Part shown: one piece after another, positions 1 through 8,314 of the stretch
Position numbering within the stretch: the first letter of the stretch is position 1
How the letters are laid out: each line of letters opens with the position of its first letter
NCBI RefSeq assembly: GCF_003752365.1
Contig: NZ_RJUO01000002.1
Span: forward strand, 248,001-312,000
Direction of reading: 5' to 3'
Length of the DNA: 64,000 bases
Origin: Frondihabitans sp. PhB188
GTDB lineage: Bacteria > Actinomycetota > Actinomycetes > Actinomycetales > Microbacteriaceae
Program-made: the position numbers and the translations under genes
Notes under the pieces: generated by a model
What the model was told of the DNA's origin: nothing
Database searches by the model: none
Seen by the model: the letters and a program-made list of their open reading frames with translations, nothing else

Positions 1-1120
1 CGTCGAGGAACTGCCCGACGTCATGGGCGTGGACACCGGCCACGTCGAAGCTCGCCAGACCGGCACGCGCGACGCCCGAAGCGGGGCCGACGACGCGGAC
101 ACCGGGCAGGGCACCGAGCTCGTCGACCAGACGCTGGCCGAGGCGCGCCTCGTGCTCGTCGATGGCTTCGAGCCCGACGCGCTCCAGGTAGCGGACCGCC
201 TCGGCGAGTGCGATGGACTGGGACACCGGCTGCGTGCCGGCCTCGAACCGCGCGGGTGATGGCAGAAAGCTCGACGACTCCATGGTCACGGTCGTGATCA
301 TCGAGCCGCCGGTGCGGAACGGCGGCAGGGCGTCGAGCAGCTCCTCACGCCCCCAGAGCACGCCTATGCCGGTCGGGCCGAGCATCTTGTGCGCCGAGAA
401 GGCGGCGAAGTCGACGCCGAGGCCGACCAGGTCGAGCGCGCGATGCGGAGCCGACTGGCAGGCGTCGAGCACGACGAGGGCACCCACGCCGTGCGCGAGC
501 TCGGCGAGCTCGGCGACGGGAGCGACGTGTCCGGTGACATTCGAGACGTGCGCGAAGGCGAAGACCCGGGTGCGATCGGTCAGGGCCGCAGCCGCGTCGT
601 CGATCGACCAGGTGCCGTCGTCGTGCACGGGCACGTAGCGGAACGTCGCGCCGGTGCGAGCTGCGAGTTCCTGCCAAGGGACGAGGTTGGCGTGATGCTC
701 GGCCTCGGTGACGAGGATCTCGTCGCCGGGAGCCAGGACGAAGCGGCTCGCCTCAGGTCCGCCGCGACCCAGAGTCGCGTTGCCCATGCCGTAGGCGACG
801 AGGTTGAGCGCGTCGGTGGCGTTCGACGTCCAGACGATCTCATCGCTCGACCGGGCGCCGACGAAGCGAGCGACAGTCTCGCGAGCCTCTTCGTACGCCT
901 CGGTCGCCAAGGCGGCCAGGGTATGAGCGCCGCGGTGGACTGCGGCGTTCGTCGTCTCGAGGAACCGCCTCTCGACATCCAGCACCGCCGACGGCCGTTG
1001 CGCGGTCGCGCCCGAGTCGAGGTACGCGAGCGGTTCGCCATTGACCTCCGGCTGAAGGCCGGGGAAGTCGGCGCGGTAGCGACTGAGCGAGCCGACGGAA
1101 GACGAGGAGGTGCTGATCAC
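1..1120 (-). CDS. sufS: SufS-type cysteine desulfurase / class V aminotransferase (3' end outside window)
   Basis: PLP enzyme of the class V aminotransferase fold. In this family it removes sulfur from cysteine as an enzyme persulfide for Fe-S cluster assembly. Reading the minus strand gives an opening with YLDSGATAQRP, then NATDALNLVA, TEAEHHANLVPW, DACQSAPH and SAHKMLGPTGIGVLWG, where the Lys of HKM is the PLP lysine. ELGALPGVRVVGP near the window edge is typical of SufS. The C-terminal segment that should carry the active cysteine is outside the window. The GTG start at 1120 overlaps the stop of the upstream acyltransferase gene as GTGA, so translation is probably coupled. No suf operon genes are adjacent. 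The cysE-cysK neighbourhood instead suggests a link with cysteine metabolism. A selenocysteine lyase or other class V enzyme is less likely. Confidence 0.85.
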   Translation of the reverse strand, partial: MISTSSSSVGSLSRYRADFPGLQPEVNGEPLAYLDSGATAQRPSAVLDVERRFLETTNAAVHRGAHTLAALATEAYEEARETVARFVGARSSDEIVWTSNATDALNLVAYGMGNATLGRGGPEASRFVLAPGDEILVTEAEHHANLVPWQELAARTGATFRYVPVHDDGTWSIDDAAAALTDRTRVFAFAHVSNVTGHVAPVAELAELAHGVGALVVLDACQSAPHRALDLVGLGVDFAAFSAHKMLGPTGIGVLWGREELLDALPPFRTGGSMITTVTMESSSFLPSPARFEAGTQPVSQSIALAEAVRYLERVGLEAIDEHEARLGQRLVDELGALPGVRVVGPASGVARAGLASFDVAGVHAHDVGQFLD

Positions 1121-2265
1121 ACCTTCAACGATTGCATACTCGGCTGAGTCGGGCGAGGGTTCTCCACAGGCCGCGACCACGAGGCCGGCTCGAACCGCTT
1201 CTTGACCTTCAGGAAGGGGCGCTCGATCGCGAAGTGGCTTCCGACGGCCACGGCGCACGACGCTCCCAGCAACAGGAACTTGCCACCCAGTCCGTGCACG
1301 TACGGCTCGAGCAGCGCCAGGACGATCATGTGCCACAGGTACAGCGAGTACGAGACGTTGCGGCCGAACCAGGCCATGGGACGCCAGGAGAGGAGTGCTC
1401 CGACGGGCGTCGTGCGCGACCCCTGGCTGACCCCGGCGACGAGGAGGGTCGTCGCCAGACCGGCGGCCGGCAGAGTGAGGGCGAATGTTCCTGCGTCCTG
1501 TTTCCAGTCGTCGGGCATCAGGAAGAGGACTGCCAGGATGCCGGCGAACCCGAGGCTCGACGAGATCATCGACATGCGGCCGGAGAAGAAGGTGCGGACC
1601 CGCTCGTGAGTGAGGGCGAGCGCCAGCACGCAGCCCATCATCAGCGGGGCGAGGTTCGAGACCGGGCTGAAGTAGATGTCGGGAGTGGCGATGCCGGACG
1701 GGGCGTCGTAGAACACCGCGGCGAGGGTGCACGACACGACGACGGCGCCGGCGCCGATCCAGGCGACGGTGCGGCGGCGGATGCCCCGCGACAGCATCAG
1801 GAGCAGGATCGGCGGCCATACGAGGTAGAACTGCTCCTCCATCGCGAGGCTCCAGCCGGGGGCGAAGACGCCCTGCGACACGTGGCCGAAGGCGCGCATG
1901 AAGTTGCCCGTGTAGGTGAGCGCGATGAGGGCGCCGCTGGCGGCACCCACGTCGGAGTAGCCGTAGTCGCCGACCAGGAACCAGAGCGAGACACCGACGA
2001 CGACTACGACGAGAAGAGTCGGATACAGGCGCAGGATGCGGCGCACCCAGAAGCGGCCCAGGTTGATGGTCGCCGACTTGCGGTGCTCGTCGAGCAGAAG
2101 CGACGTGATCAGGAAACCCGAGAGCACGAAGAAGACGTTGACGCCGACGAAGCCGCCGGAGAACCCGGGCACGTGCAGGTGGTAGAGCACCACTGCGAGG
2201 ATCGCGAGGGTGCGGAGTCCGTCGAGCGGAAGGATTCGGGCGGGACTTCGGGTGGAGGGCGCCAT
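1117..2265 (-). CDS. acyltransferase family 3 membrane protein (OafA/YrhL-like)
   Basis: 382-residue integral membrane O-acyltransferase. The family moves acyl groups from the cytoplasm onto cell-surface sugars or peptidoglycan. The N-terminus holds the family signature LDGLRTLAILAVVLYHLH, whose His is the conserved catalytic one, followed by GGFVGVNVFFVLSGFLIT and an RR-x-LRLYPTL segment. About ten hydrophobic helices can be counted, and SLAMEEQFYLVWP (residues about 138-150) is the second hallmark. There is no C-terminal SGNH domain, so it is the short form. The substrate cannot be read from sequence. It ends in a GTGA overlap with the sufS-like gene. The pairing of a surface-modifying enzyme with a cysteine desulfurase is unexplained and may only be a shared transcript. 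Confidence 0.88.
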   Translation of the reverse strand: MAPSTRSPARILPLDGLRTLAILAVVLYHLHVPGFSGGFVGVNVFFVLSGFLITSLLLDEHRKSATINLGRFWVRRILRLYPTLLVVVVVGVSLWFLVGDYGYSDVGAASGALIALTYTGNFMRAFGHVSQGVFAPGWSLAMEEQFYLVWPPILLLMLSRGIRRRTVAWIGAGAVVVSCTLAAVFYDAPSGIATPDIYFSPVSNLAPLMMGCVLALALTHERVRTFFSGRMSMISSSLGFAGILAVLFLMPDDWKQDAGTFALTLPAAGLATTLLVAGVSQGSRTTPVGALLSWRPMAWFGRNVSYSLYLWHMIVLALLEPYVHGLGGKFLLLGASCAVAVGSHFAIERPFLKVKKRFEPASWSRPVENPRPTQPSMQSLKV

Positions 2266-2321
2266 TAGGACAGTGAACTCCCTGGTCGTAAGTGCTTGCT
2301 GAGTCCGTCCCCCGACCGGGC

Positions 2322-2852
2322 TCAGTCGAGGGGCTTCGCCGGGACGCCGCCGACGGTCGCCCCCGGAGCCACATCGGCCGTCACGACGGCCCCGGCGCCG
2401 ACGCGTGCGCCCGAGCCGACCGTGACCGGCCCGAGGATCGCGGCCCCCGCTCCGATCATGACGCCATCGCCGACGGTCGGGTGCCGACGGGCTGACCCGG
2501 AGATGCCCCGACCACCGAGAGTGACCCCGTGGTACATCAGCACGTCATCGCCGATGACAGCCGTCTCGCCGATCACGACGCCCATGCCGTGGTCGATGAA
2601 GAGGCGGTCGCCGATCGACGCGCCCGGATGGATCTCGATGCCGGTGAGCCAACGTGCCGTCTGCGACCCCAGTCGGGCAGCGAAGCGGGCACCCGGGAAG
2701 GGGCGCTCGCGCCACAGTCTCGACGTCAACCGGTAGGCCCAGACGGCGTGCAGCCCCGAGTAGACGATGACGATCTCGGCCGTGCCGCGCGCCGCAGGGT
2801 CGCCGCGCCGGACGGCACGGACGTCGTCGCGCAGGCGCGCGATCAGCCGCAC
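2322..2852 (-). CDS. cysE: serine O-acetyltransferase
   Basis: Transfers acetyl from acetyl-CoA to L-serine, making O-acetylserine, the carbon acceptor for sulfide. It has 176 residues, the short actinobacterial or plant-pathogen-like form without the long N-terminal helical extension of the E. coli enzyme. A left-handed beta-helix of hexapeptide repeats runs from about residue 71 onward. The active-site stretch [12 protein letters not shown] (86-97) supplies the catalytic His88, and [10 protein letters not shown] (122-131) is the second conserved His region. It starts two bases after the cysK stop codon, so cysK-cysE is a two-gene operon for cysteine synthesis. The product can form a complex with CysK in this family. 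Confidence 0.95.
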   Translation of the reverse strand: MRLIARLRDDVRAVRRGDPAARGTAEIVIVYSGLHAVWAYRLTSRLWRERPFPGARFAARLGSQTARWLTGIEIHPGASIGDRLFIDHGMGVVIGETAVIGDDVLMYHGVTLGGRGISGSARRHPTVGDGVMIGAGAAILGPVTVGSGARVGAGAVVTADVAPGATVGGVPAKPLD

Positions 2853-2854
2853 CC

Positions 2855-3826
2855 CTAGTCCGTCAGGTCGCTGAACAGCACCGTCGAGAGGTAGCGCTCA
2901 CCGGTGTCGCAGACGATCGCGACCATGCGCTTGCCAGCGTTCTCAGGACGCTTCGCGATCTCGAGGGCCGCGTGCATGATCGCTCCCGACGAGATGCCGC
3001 TGAGGATCCCCTCTTCGCTGGCGAGCTCACGGGCGACGCGGAGGGCGTCGTCGAGCTCGACCGGGAAGACCTCGTCGTAGACGCTGGTGTCGAGCACCTC
3101 GGGCACGAAGTTCGCGCCGATGCCGGCGATCTTGTGCGGGCCGGCCTTGCCCTGCGAGAGCAGGGGCGAGTCGGCGGGCTCGACCGCGACGATCTGGACG
3201 CCTGGGACCTTCTCCTTGAGAACCTGGCCGACACCCGTGATCGTGCCGCCTGTTCCGACGCCGGCGATGAAGATGTCGACCTTGCCGTCGGTGTCGCGGA
3301 GTATCTCCTGCGCCGTCGTGGTGCGGTGGATCTCGGCGTTGGCGAGCGTCTCGAACTGGTGCGCCAGCACGGCACCGGGGGTCTCGGCGACGATCTGCTC
3401 GGCTCGGTCGTGTGCGCCGCGCATGCCCTCGCCACCCGGCGTGAGCACGATCTCGGCACCGAACGCCCGCATCAGCACGCGTCGTTCGACGCTCATCGTC
3501 TCGGGCATCGTGATGACCACCCGGTAGCCGCGCGCAGCGCCGACGAGGGCCAGGGCGATTCCGGTGTTGCCGCTCGTGCCCTCGACGATCGTTCCGCCGG
3601 CGGTCAGCTCGCCCGAGGCCTCGGCGGCGTCGACGATGGCGACGCCGAGACGGTCTTTGACGCTGCTGCCCGGGTTGTAGAACTCGAGCTTGCCGAGGAT
3701 CTCGGCCCGCTCGGAGCCGCCGAGCTTGTTGATTCGAACCAGGGGGGTGTTGCCGAAGGCCTTGGTGATGTCACCGAAGATCTTCGGGGTTACTGCGATT
3801 GCGTCTGACGCTGTCGTCGGGGTCAC
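2855..3826 (-). CDS. cysK: cysteine synthase A (O-acetylserine sulfhydrylase)
   Basis: PLP enzyme that replaces the acetyl group of O-acetylserine with sulfide to give cysteine. It has 323 residues, near the family length. NPGSSVKDR (51-59) carries the PLP lysine Lys57, [10 protein letters not shown] (82-91) is the substrate-binding loop, and [10 protein letters not shown] binds the PLP phosphate. The GTG at 3826 is taken as the start. The conserved protein proper begins near [19 protein letters not shown], so a start about 11 codons later is possible. It is the first gene of the cysK-cysE operon. A TAGAAT hexamer upstream is a plausible -10 element. Confidence 0.96.
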   Translation of the reverse strand: MTPTTASDAIAVTPKIFGDITKAFGNTPLVRINKLGGSERAEILGKLEFYNPGSSVKDRLGVAIVDAAEASGELTAGGTIVEGTSGNTGIALALVGAARGYRVVITMPETMSVERRVLMRAFGAEIVLTPGGEGMRGAHDRAEQIVAETPGAVLAHQFETLANAEIHRTTTAQEILRDTDGKVDIFIAGVGTGGTITGVGQVLKEKVPGVQIVAVEPADSPLLSQGKAGPHKIAGIGANFVPEVLDTSVYDEVFPVELDDALRVARELASEEGILSGISSGAIMHAALEIAKRPENAGKRMVAIVCDTGERYLSTVLFSDLTD

Positions 3827-3862
3827 TGTCGTCTCGTTTCGTCGCGATTGCGGGGCGAGACG

Positions 3863-3868
3863 ATTCTA
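3863..3868 (-). promoter_or_regulatory. -10 element candidate for cysK-cysE
   Basis: On the minus strand this reads TAGAAT, close to the sigma-70 consensus, about 37 bases before the cysK GTG. No convincing -35 hexamer is seen at 17 bases. The implied 5' leader is about 30 bases. Confidence 0.4.
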
Positions 3869-3909
3869 GGCTCGGGCGTCGATTCGCCGCCGGAGTTCTC
3901 CACAGACCA

Positions 3910-3935
3910 CGGGCGCAGGAACTCGCAGCCCGCCG
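3910..3935. repeat. copy 1 of a dispersed 26-bp intergenic repeat
   Basis: This 26-bp stretch is identical to 47760-47785. Its core, GGGCGCAGGAACTCGCA, recurs at 14951-14967, and shorter forms of GCAGGAACT / AGTTCCTGC recur at more than ten other places in the window (see findings). It lies between cysK and the small membrane protein gene. Confidence 0.7.
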
Positions 3936-3964
3936 TCGAGGCCCGCCGTGCCGGCGAACCGGCC

Positions 3965-4435
3965 CTACAGGGTCGCGAGCGATGCGACCTGGATGTCGAG
4001 GTCGATGATGAGCGAGAGCTGCCGCCCGCCCGTCAGGGAGCGGAACTCGTACTGGCGGTCGCCGATCTCCTGCGGCTCGGCCCAGGCGAGCGCGAGGCGG
4101 CTGCGGTGGTCGAGCGGCGTGTGGATCGCGAGCCAGCGGATGATCGCGGCGCGCTCGTCGCGGACGGCCTTGCTGCGGATGGCACGGCGGCGGCTGATCA
4201 CGGCGGCGATGGCAGTGAAGACGACGCCGAGGATGATCGCGGCGAGCTTGACGTTGCCCTCGAGCGGAAGCAGCGTGGCGATGACGATCGACTGGACCGC
4301 GGTGAGAAGAAGGGTGGAGTCGAGCATGGAGTAGCGGCGCATGGGCACGCCTCGCCCGTTGCCGGCCTTGAGGCACGACGACGGCAGCTCGATCTCGCGC
4401 AGCGCGTCGGCTGCCGAAGGATTGACGATGGTCAC
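3965..4435 (-). CDS. small two-TM membrane protein of unknown function
   Basis: 156-residue protein that I do not recognise. The GTG at 4435 is chosen because AGGGGAG lies 7 bases upstream. After about 38 mostly polar residues come two hydrophobic segments, SMLDSTLLLTAVQSIVIATLL and LAAIILGVVFTAIAAVI, separated by PLEGNVK. A basic RRRAIRSKAVRDER loop follows, then a soluble C-terminal domain that ends with a beta-strand-rich stretch (EFRSLTGGRQLSLIIDLD). It probably sits in the cytoplasmic membrane with the C-terminal domain inside, by the positive-inside rule. It is monocistronic and divergent from the Nudix gene. No enzyme motif is visible. Confidence 0.6.
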   Translation of the reverse strand: MTIVNPSAADALREIELPSSCLKAGNGRGVPMRRYSMLDSTLLLTAVQSIVIATLLPLEGNVKLAAIILGVVFTAIAAVISRRRAIRSKAVRDERAAIIRWLAIHTPLDHRSRLALAWAEPQEIGDRQYEFRSLTGGRQLSLIIDLDIQVASLATL

Positions 4436-4448
4436 GATGGAACTCCCC

Positions 4449-4469
4449 TGGGCCCGCCCGTCGGGCCCA
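4449..4469. other. GC-rich hairpin in the divergent intergenic region
   Basis: TGGGCCC (4449-4455) and GGGCCCA (4463-4469) form a perfect 7-bp stem with a 7-base loop, just upstream of the ribosome-binding site of the small membrane protein gene. It could sit in that gene's 5' leader or be a protein-binding site. No T-run follows, so it is not an obvious terminator. Confidence 0.35.
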
Positions 4470-4561
4470 CGTTTATGTTCCCGGGTGCAACCAACCCCGG
4501 GGAGTCCCCCGTCCGGGGCATCGTGCCCCCAATTCACGGGGTTCCCGGGCGCGTCGCTTGC

Positions 4562-4567
4562 TAGCCT
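4562..4567 (+). promoter_or_regulatory. -10 element giving a leaderless Nudix mRNA
   Basis: TAGCCT lies exactly 6 bases before the ATG at 4574. Transcription should therefore begin at or next to the start codon. There is no Shine-Dalgarno sequence, which fits leaderless initiation. Confidence 0.5.
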
Positions 4568-4573
4568 GCCCGC

Positions 4574-5074
4574 ATGGCCACCCCCGAATTCGTCCTTGCC
4601 CTCCGCGAGAAGATCGGGACCGCGCCGCTCTGGCTCACCGGCGTGACCGCCGTCGTCGTGCGCGACCTGGACGGGTCGCCGCGGACTTCTTCGGCTTCGG
4701 CGGAGATCCTGCTGGTGAAGCGGAGCGACACGGGTGCGTGGACACCCGTGACCGGCATCATCGATCCCGGAGAGCAGCCCGCCGCAGCCGCTGCTCGCGA
4801 AGTGCTCGAGGAGGCCGACCTCGTCGTCGTGCCGGTCCGGCTCGCTCGAATCGGCGTCACGGACGAGATCACGTATCCCAACGGCGACCGCGCCCAGTAC
4901 ATCGACCACACCTTCGTCTGCCGCTATGTCTCGGGGGCCCCCCGGCCGGCCGACGGCGAGAACACCGAGGCGCGGTGGTTCGCCGCGGATGCGATGCCGG
5001 CCATGAGCGCCGACATGACGGAGCGCGTGACCGCAGCGCTGACGGGTGGCCCGGAAGCGGCGTTCTCGGTCTGA
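4574..5074 (+). CDS. Nudix hydrolase
   Basis: 166-residue cytoplasmic Nudix-fold pyrophosphohydrolase. The Nudix box runs from Gly61 to about Leu83 (GIIDPGE, then REVLEEADL) and contains the Mg2+-binding REx2EE residues. The preceding strand LTGVTAVVVRD and the EILLVKRS segment are typical of the fold. The later YPNGDRAQYIDHTFVCRYV and ENTEARWFAADAM resemble actinobacterial members annotated only as Nudix domain proteins. The substrate (nucleotide sugar, dNTP, NADH-like or other) cannot be deduced. It stands alone and converges on the DinB-like gene. Confidence 0.9.
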   Translation: MATPEFVLALREKIGTAPLWLTGVTAVVVRDLDGSPRTSSASAEILLVKRSDTGAWTPVTGIIDPGEQPAAAAAREVLEEADLVVVPVRLARIGVTDEITYPNGDRAQYIDHTFVCRYVSGAPRPADGENTEARWFAADAMPAMSADMTERVTAALTGGPEAAFSV

Positions 5075-5112
5075 GCGGAGTGAGTGCCCCGAGTTCTTGC
5101 GCTTCTCTCGTC

Positions 5113-5637
5113 TCAGAGCGTCGCCGTCACGTCGTGCAGGTGATGAATCGGGTCGTGGACGAAGTAGAGGGCGAGAGATTCGACCGTGAACCCGCTGCCG
5201 TCGGAGCGCAGCCCCGTGCGCGGCAGCTGCTCGGGGCGCACGGCCTCGAACGCGTCGGCGATTCTCACTGCCGAGGCGAGCAGCTCGTCGGCGACCACGG
5301 TCGGTTCTTGCGACGCGTAGTCGTCGGTGACGGCAGTGGCATCTTGGTCCCAGTCGGGGAACGTCGGGGCGTCGTCGTCGAGCATGAGCTGAAGGCGCGT
5401 CGAGAAGACGCGGAAGAGGTCGCGGACGTGCGCGCCGTACTCGAGAGGCGACCACGTCGCGTCGTCGGGTCGGTCTCGCGCGTCGTGCTCTGCGAGGCGT
5501 GGCGGCCACGCGGCTGCGTTCTCTCGTACGAGACGCGGCACGTCGTCGAACGCCGTCGCGCCGGAGTCGTAGCCGCAGTCAGCGCACGGCCTCTCGAGGA
5601 CCCAGGTCCAGTTCTTCGTGTCGGGGGTGATCGCCAT
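5113..5637 (-). CDS. DinB-fold metalloenzyme-like protein
   Basis: 174-residue four-helix-bundle protein of the DinB/YfiT superfamily. The ATG at 5637 is chosen because the family begins here (TKNWTWVLERPCADCGYD) and a TACTGT hexamer lies 6 bases upstream. Candidate metal ligands are the His of EYGAHVRDLF and those of FVHDPIHHLHDV near the C-terminus, the usual three-His pattern. Some actinobacterial members use mycothiol and others have no known role, so the substrate is open. It is divergent from the gene at 5728, and only 90 bases separate their start codons, so the two promoters may be coordinated. Confidence 0.8.
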   Translation of the reverse strand: MAITPDTKNWTWVLERPCADCGYDSGATAFDDVPRLVRENAAAWPPRLAEHDARDRPDDATWSPLEYGAHVRDLFRVFSTRLQLMLDDDAPTFPDWDQDATAVTDDYASQEPTVVADELLASAVRIADAFEAVRPEQLPRTGLRSDGSGFTVESLALYFVHDPIHHLHDVTATL

Positions 5638-5643
5638 GCGACG

Positions 5644-5649
5644 ACAGTA
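5644..5649 (-). promoter_or_regulatory. -10 element giving a leaderless DinB-like mRNA
   Basis: The minus strand reads TACTGT, then 6 bases, then the ATG at 5637. Confidence 0.45.
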
Positions 5650-5715
5650 GGGGTGCCCGTCGACATCCGCGCCTGCTCGGACTGCCACGCATCGTCGAAC
5701 CACCGCCTGTCGCGC

Positions 5716-5721
5716 TAGCGT
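5716..5721 (+). promoter_or_regulatory. -10 element giving a leaderless mRNA
   Basis: TAGCGT is followed by 6 bases (TGAGGG) and the GTG at 5728. The GAGGG could alternatively be read as a very close Shine-Dalgarno. Confidence 0.4.
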
Positions 5722-5727
5722 TGAGGG

Positions 5728-6318
5728 GTGGTGAGATCCAAGTCCAAGCGCGCCCGCCTCGCGGCGGAGACCGTCGACCCCGCAGAGGTCGAGGGCGCCG
5801 TCGCCGACGGTCTGCTCATCGCGAAGTCGGCGGCCACGATCGCCGTCGCGAACCGGATCATCGTGAGCGCGCTCCGCGAGCAGGAGTCGTTCGACGTCGT
5901 CGAGACAGCCGTCGCCGTGCGCGACGAGCTGGCGCACCTCGCGCAGGAGCAGGTGGAGCTCGCCGGCCGCATGGTCGACACGCGGGCCAAGGCTCTCAAG
6001 TCGAGCGGACGCTCGCGCCACCAGTTCGACTACCGTGCCGACGACAACACTGCACTCGCCTCGCGGCAGACCATCTACACGACGATCGCCTCGCGTCTCG
6101 AGACCCTGGCGGCCGATGACGCCTACGTCGACGAGATCGTCCTCGCCGCGCGAGACCGAGCCTGGAACGACATCGGCGGAGCCATCATGAGCCACGTCAC
6201 CAGCGTCGTCGTGCCGGACGTCGGCTACGGCGAGGGGCGAGACGAGCGAGTCAAGCTGCTGCTGGACATCGACCTCGCTACCCTCGCGGCGAGTGCATCG
6301 GGCAAGGCCCGCTCGTGA
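5728..6318 (+). CDS. conserved actinobacterial protein of unknown function
   Basis: 196-residue soluble protein with no signal peptide or membrane segment. It is rich in helix-forming sequence: EGAVADGLLIAKSAATIAVANRIIVSALREQ, then a charged region VRDELAHLAQEQVELAGRMVDTRAK that may form a coiled coil. The second half, YTTIASRLETLAADDAYVDEIVLAARDRAWNDIGGAI, looks like another helical domain. I do not recognise a catalytic motif. The GTG start at 5728 follows the -10-like TAGCGT. It is transcribed away from the DinB-like gene. Related proteins appear to be common in Microbacteriaceae (recollection, not a search). Confidence 0.65.
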   Translation: MVRSKSKRARLAAETVDPAEVEGAVADGLLIAKSAATIAVANRIIVSALREQESFDVVETAVAVRDELAHLAQEQVELAGRMVDTRAKALKSSGRSRHQFDYRADDNTALASRQTIYTTIASRLETLAADDAYVDEIVLAARDRAWNDIGGAIMSHVTSVVVPDVGYGEGRDERVKLLLDIDLATLAASASGKARS

Positions 6319-6480
6319 ACTCTCTGTAACTCTCTGAGGATTTCCCGCGAATCAGGGAATGATTGCGGTGACTGCACGCTTGGAGTCCGAGTGTCGGTGG
6401 CTCCCCGTAGCCTCGCGACTGCGTCCAACGGTGAACGCCTCTTCTTTTCTCTCTCCCGTTTTCACGACCGTCAGGATGCA

Positions 6481-8007
6481 ATGACCTCGACCACCTCTGC
6501 CGCGACCGCGGCACCGAACTCGTCGCCGGCACCCGCCGCCCGCGACCACAAGTGGATCATCCTGGCGATCGTCGGGCTGGCTCAGCTGATGGTCGTTCTC
6601 GATGCCACCATCGTGAACATCGCTCTCCCTTCGGCGCAGGCCGACCTGGGTTTCTCGAACGACAACCGCCAGTGGATCGTCACGGCCTACTCGCTCGCGT
6701 TCGGCAGCCTCCTCCTGCTCGGCGGCCGCCTCTCGGACATCTTCGGTCGCCGCACGACCTTCATCATCGGGCTCGTCGGCTTCGCCGGTGCTTCCGTCCT
6801 GGGCGGGGCCGCCGACTCGTTCGGCGCTCTCGTCGCCGCTCGTGCTCTGCAGGGCGTGTTCGGCGCGCTGCTCGCCCCGTCCGCGCTCGGCATCATGACG
6901 ACGAGCTTCACCGAGCCCAAGGAGCGCAGCAAGGCGTTCGCCATCTTCGGCGCCATCGCCGGTTCGGGAGCGGCCGTCGGCCTCCTCCTCGGCGGTGTGC
7001 TCACCGAGTACACCTCCTGGCGCTTCTGCCTCTTCGTCAACGTGGTCTTCGCAGTCCTCGCCCTCGTCGGCGCGATCGTGTTCCTGAAGGCGCGCGGCGT
7101 CGTCGCTCACAAGCCCAAGGTCGATGTCCCCGGCGTCGTCACGGTCACGGCCGGGCTCGTCGGAATCGTCTACGGCTTCTCGAACGCCGAGACCAGCTCG
7201 TGGAGCGACCCGGTCACGATCGCCTGCCTCGCGGCCGGCGTCGTCCTCCTGATCGCGTTCGTCCTGATCCAGCAGCGCGTCAAGCATCCGCTGCTCCCGC
7301 TCCGGGTCATCCTGAACCGCGACCGCGGCGGCGCGTACCTCACAGTCGGCCTCGCCGGAATCGGCATGTTCGCCGTGTTCCTGTTCCTGACCTACTACAT
7401 GGAGCAGACGCTGAACTTCTCGTCGCTCAAGACCGGCGTGGCGTTCCTCCCGATGCCGCTGTCGATCATGTTCAGCGCCACCTTGTTCGGCAGCCGCCTG
7501 CTGCCGCGCGTCGGGCCGCGTCTGCTGATCTTCGTCGGCGCCCTCATCGCCGCCGGCGGCCTCGCACTCTTGACGCGGATCGGCCTCGATTCCAGCTACG
7601 CGGGCGTCGTCCTTCCCGGCCTCATCGTCATGGGCCTCGGAATGGGCCTGATCTTCTCGTCGGCCATGAACACCGCCACCTCTGGCGTCGCTCGCGAGGA
7701 CGCCGGCGTGGCCTCGGCCACCGTCAACACGGCGCAGCAGATCGGCGGCTCCATCGGAACGGCGCTCCTCTCGACCCTCAGCGCGAACGCCATCACGTCC
7801 TACCTCGACGACCACGGTCGCACCCCGACCGACCTCGCCAACGCGACGCTCTCCGGGTACCACCTGGCCTTCTGGATCGCGACGGGCGTCTTCCTGATCA
7901 TCGCGCTCATCGGCGGACTCCTGATCCGCCCCCACGGCGTCCGTCAGGCCGAGGTCGCTGCTGCCGGCGAGCACAGCGGCAGCGACGTGCCGGTCGCCGC
8001 GCACTAG
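6481..8007 (+). CDS. DHA2-family MFS multidrug exporter (14 TM)
   Basis: 508-residue proton-driven exporter of the EmrB/QacA (DHA2) subfamily. The ATG at 6481 is preferred over upstream starts because CAGGA lies just before it and the protein then starts with a normal cytoplasmic tail. Motif C-like and motif A-like elements are visible: LDATIVNIALPSAQADLGF in TM1-loop, LGGRLSDIFGRR after TM2 (motif A) and GAIAGSGAAVGLLLGGVL (motif C, antiporter signature). Fourteen hydrophobic segments can be counted. The substrates are probably drugs or other lipophilic cations, but none can be assigned. No TetR or MarR gene adjoins. A strong hairpin terminator follows the stop codon. Confidence 0.93.
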   Translation: MTSTTSAATAAPNSSPAPAARDHKWIILAIVGLAQLMVVLDATIVNIALPSAQADLGFSNDNRQWIVTAYSLAFGSLLLLGGRLSDIFGRRTTFIIGLVGFAGASVLGGAADSFGALVAARALQGVFGALLAPSALGIMTTSFTEPKERSKAFAIFGAIAGSGAAVGLLLGGVLTEYTSWRFCLFVNVVFAVLALVGAIVFLKARGVVAHKPKVDVPGVVTVTAGLVGIVYGFSNAETSSWSDPVTIACLAAGVVLLIAFVLIQQRVKHPLLPLRVILNRDRGGAYLTVGLAGIGMFAVFLFLTYYMEQTLNFSSLKTGVAFLPMPLSIMFSATLFGSRLLPRVGPRLLIFVGALIAAGGLALLTRIGLDSSYAGVVLPGLIVMGLGMGLIFSSAMNTATSGVAREDAGVASATVNTAQQIGGSIGTALLSTLSANAITSYLDDHGRTPTDLANATLSGYHLAFWIATGVFLIIALIGGLLIRPHGVRQAEVAAAGEHSGSDVPVAAH

Positions 8008-8023
8008 CGCTCACCGCAGTACG

Positions 8024-8056
8024 GAACGGCCCCGGGCTTGGTGCCCGGGGCCGTTC
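8024..8056. terminator. strong hairpin terminator with a duplicated right arm
   Basis: GAACGGCCCCGGGC (8024-8037) pairs perfectly with GCCCGGGGCCGTTC (8043-8056) around a 5-base loop, 17 bases after the MFS stop codon. A second exact copy of the right arm follows at 8067-8080 and could pair with the same left arm. There is no T-tract, as is common for actinobacterial terminators. Confidence 0.75.
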
Positions 8057-8222
8057 TGCGTATCGTGCCCGGGGCCGTTCCGCGTGTGCGGGTGGCGGCG
8101 GCCTGGCCGTGAGGGGCTGTGGCGGCGGCGGTCGCGGTCGCGGCGGTCGCGGTGGGCCCCGGCTGTGTCGATGCCGACGTCGACGCCGACGTCGACGTCG
8201 ACGTGAGGGCCCGCGCTTGCGG

Positions 8223-8278
8223 CGAAAGTGCAACTTTTGTCGCCAGAGGGCCGTTTATCGACAAAAAGTGCACTCTCG
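8223..8278. repeat. AT-richer imperfect inverted repeat (20-bp arms)
   Basis: The arms CGAAAGTGCAACTTTTGTCG (8223-8242) and CGACAAAAAGTGCACTCTCG (8259-8278) match in 17 of 20 positions when one is reversed, with a 16-base spacer. The stretch is clearly less GC-rich than its surroundings. It could be a REP-like dispersed element or a bidirectional terminator. Confidence 0.55.
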
Positions 8279-8314
8279 GCGAGGTGGAAGCTCGGCTCCG
8301 CGTGTGACGCGGTT

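Noticed and set aside
6352-8004. A 550-codon open frame opposite the MFS exporter
   Set aside because: Asp/Glu/Arg/Gly-rich shadow of the exporter gene without any motif.
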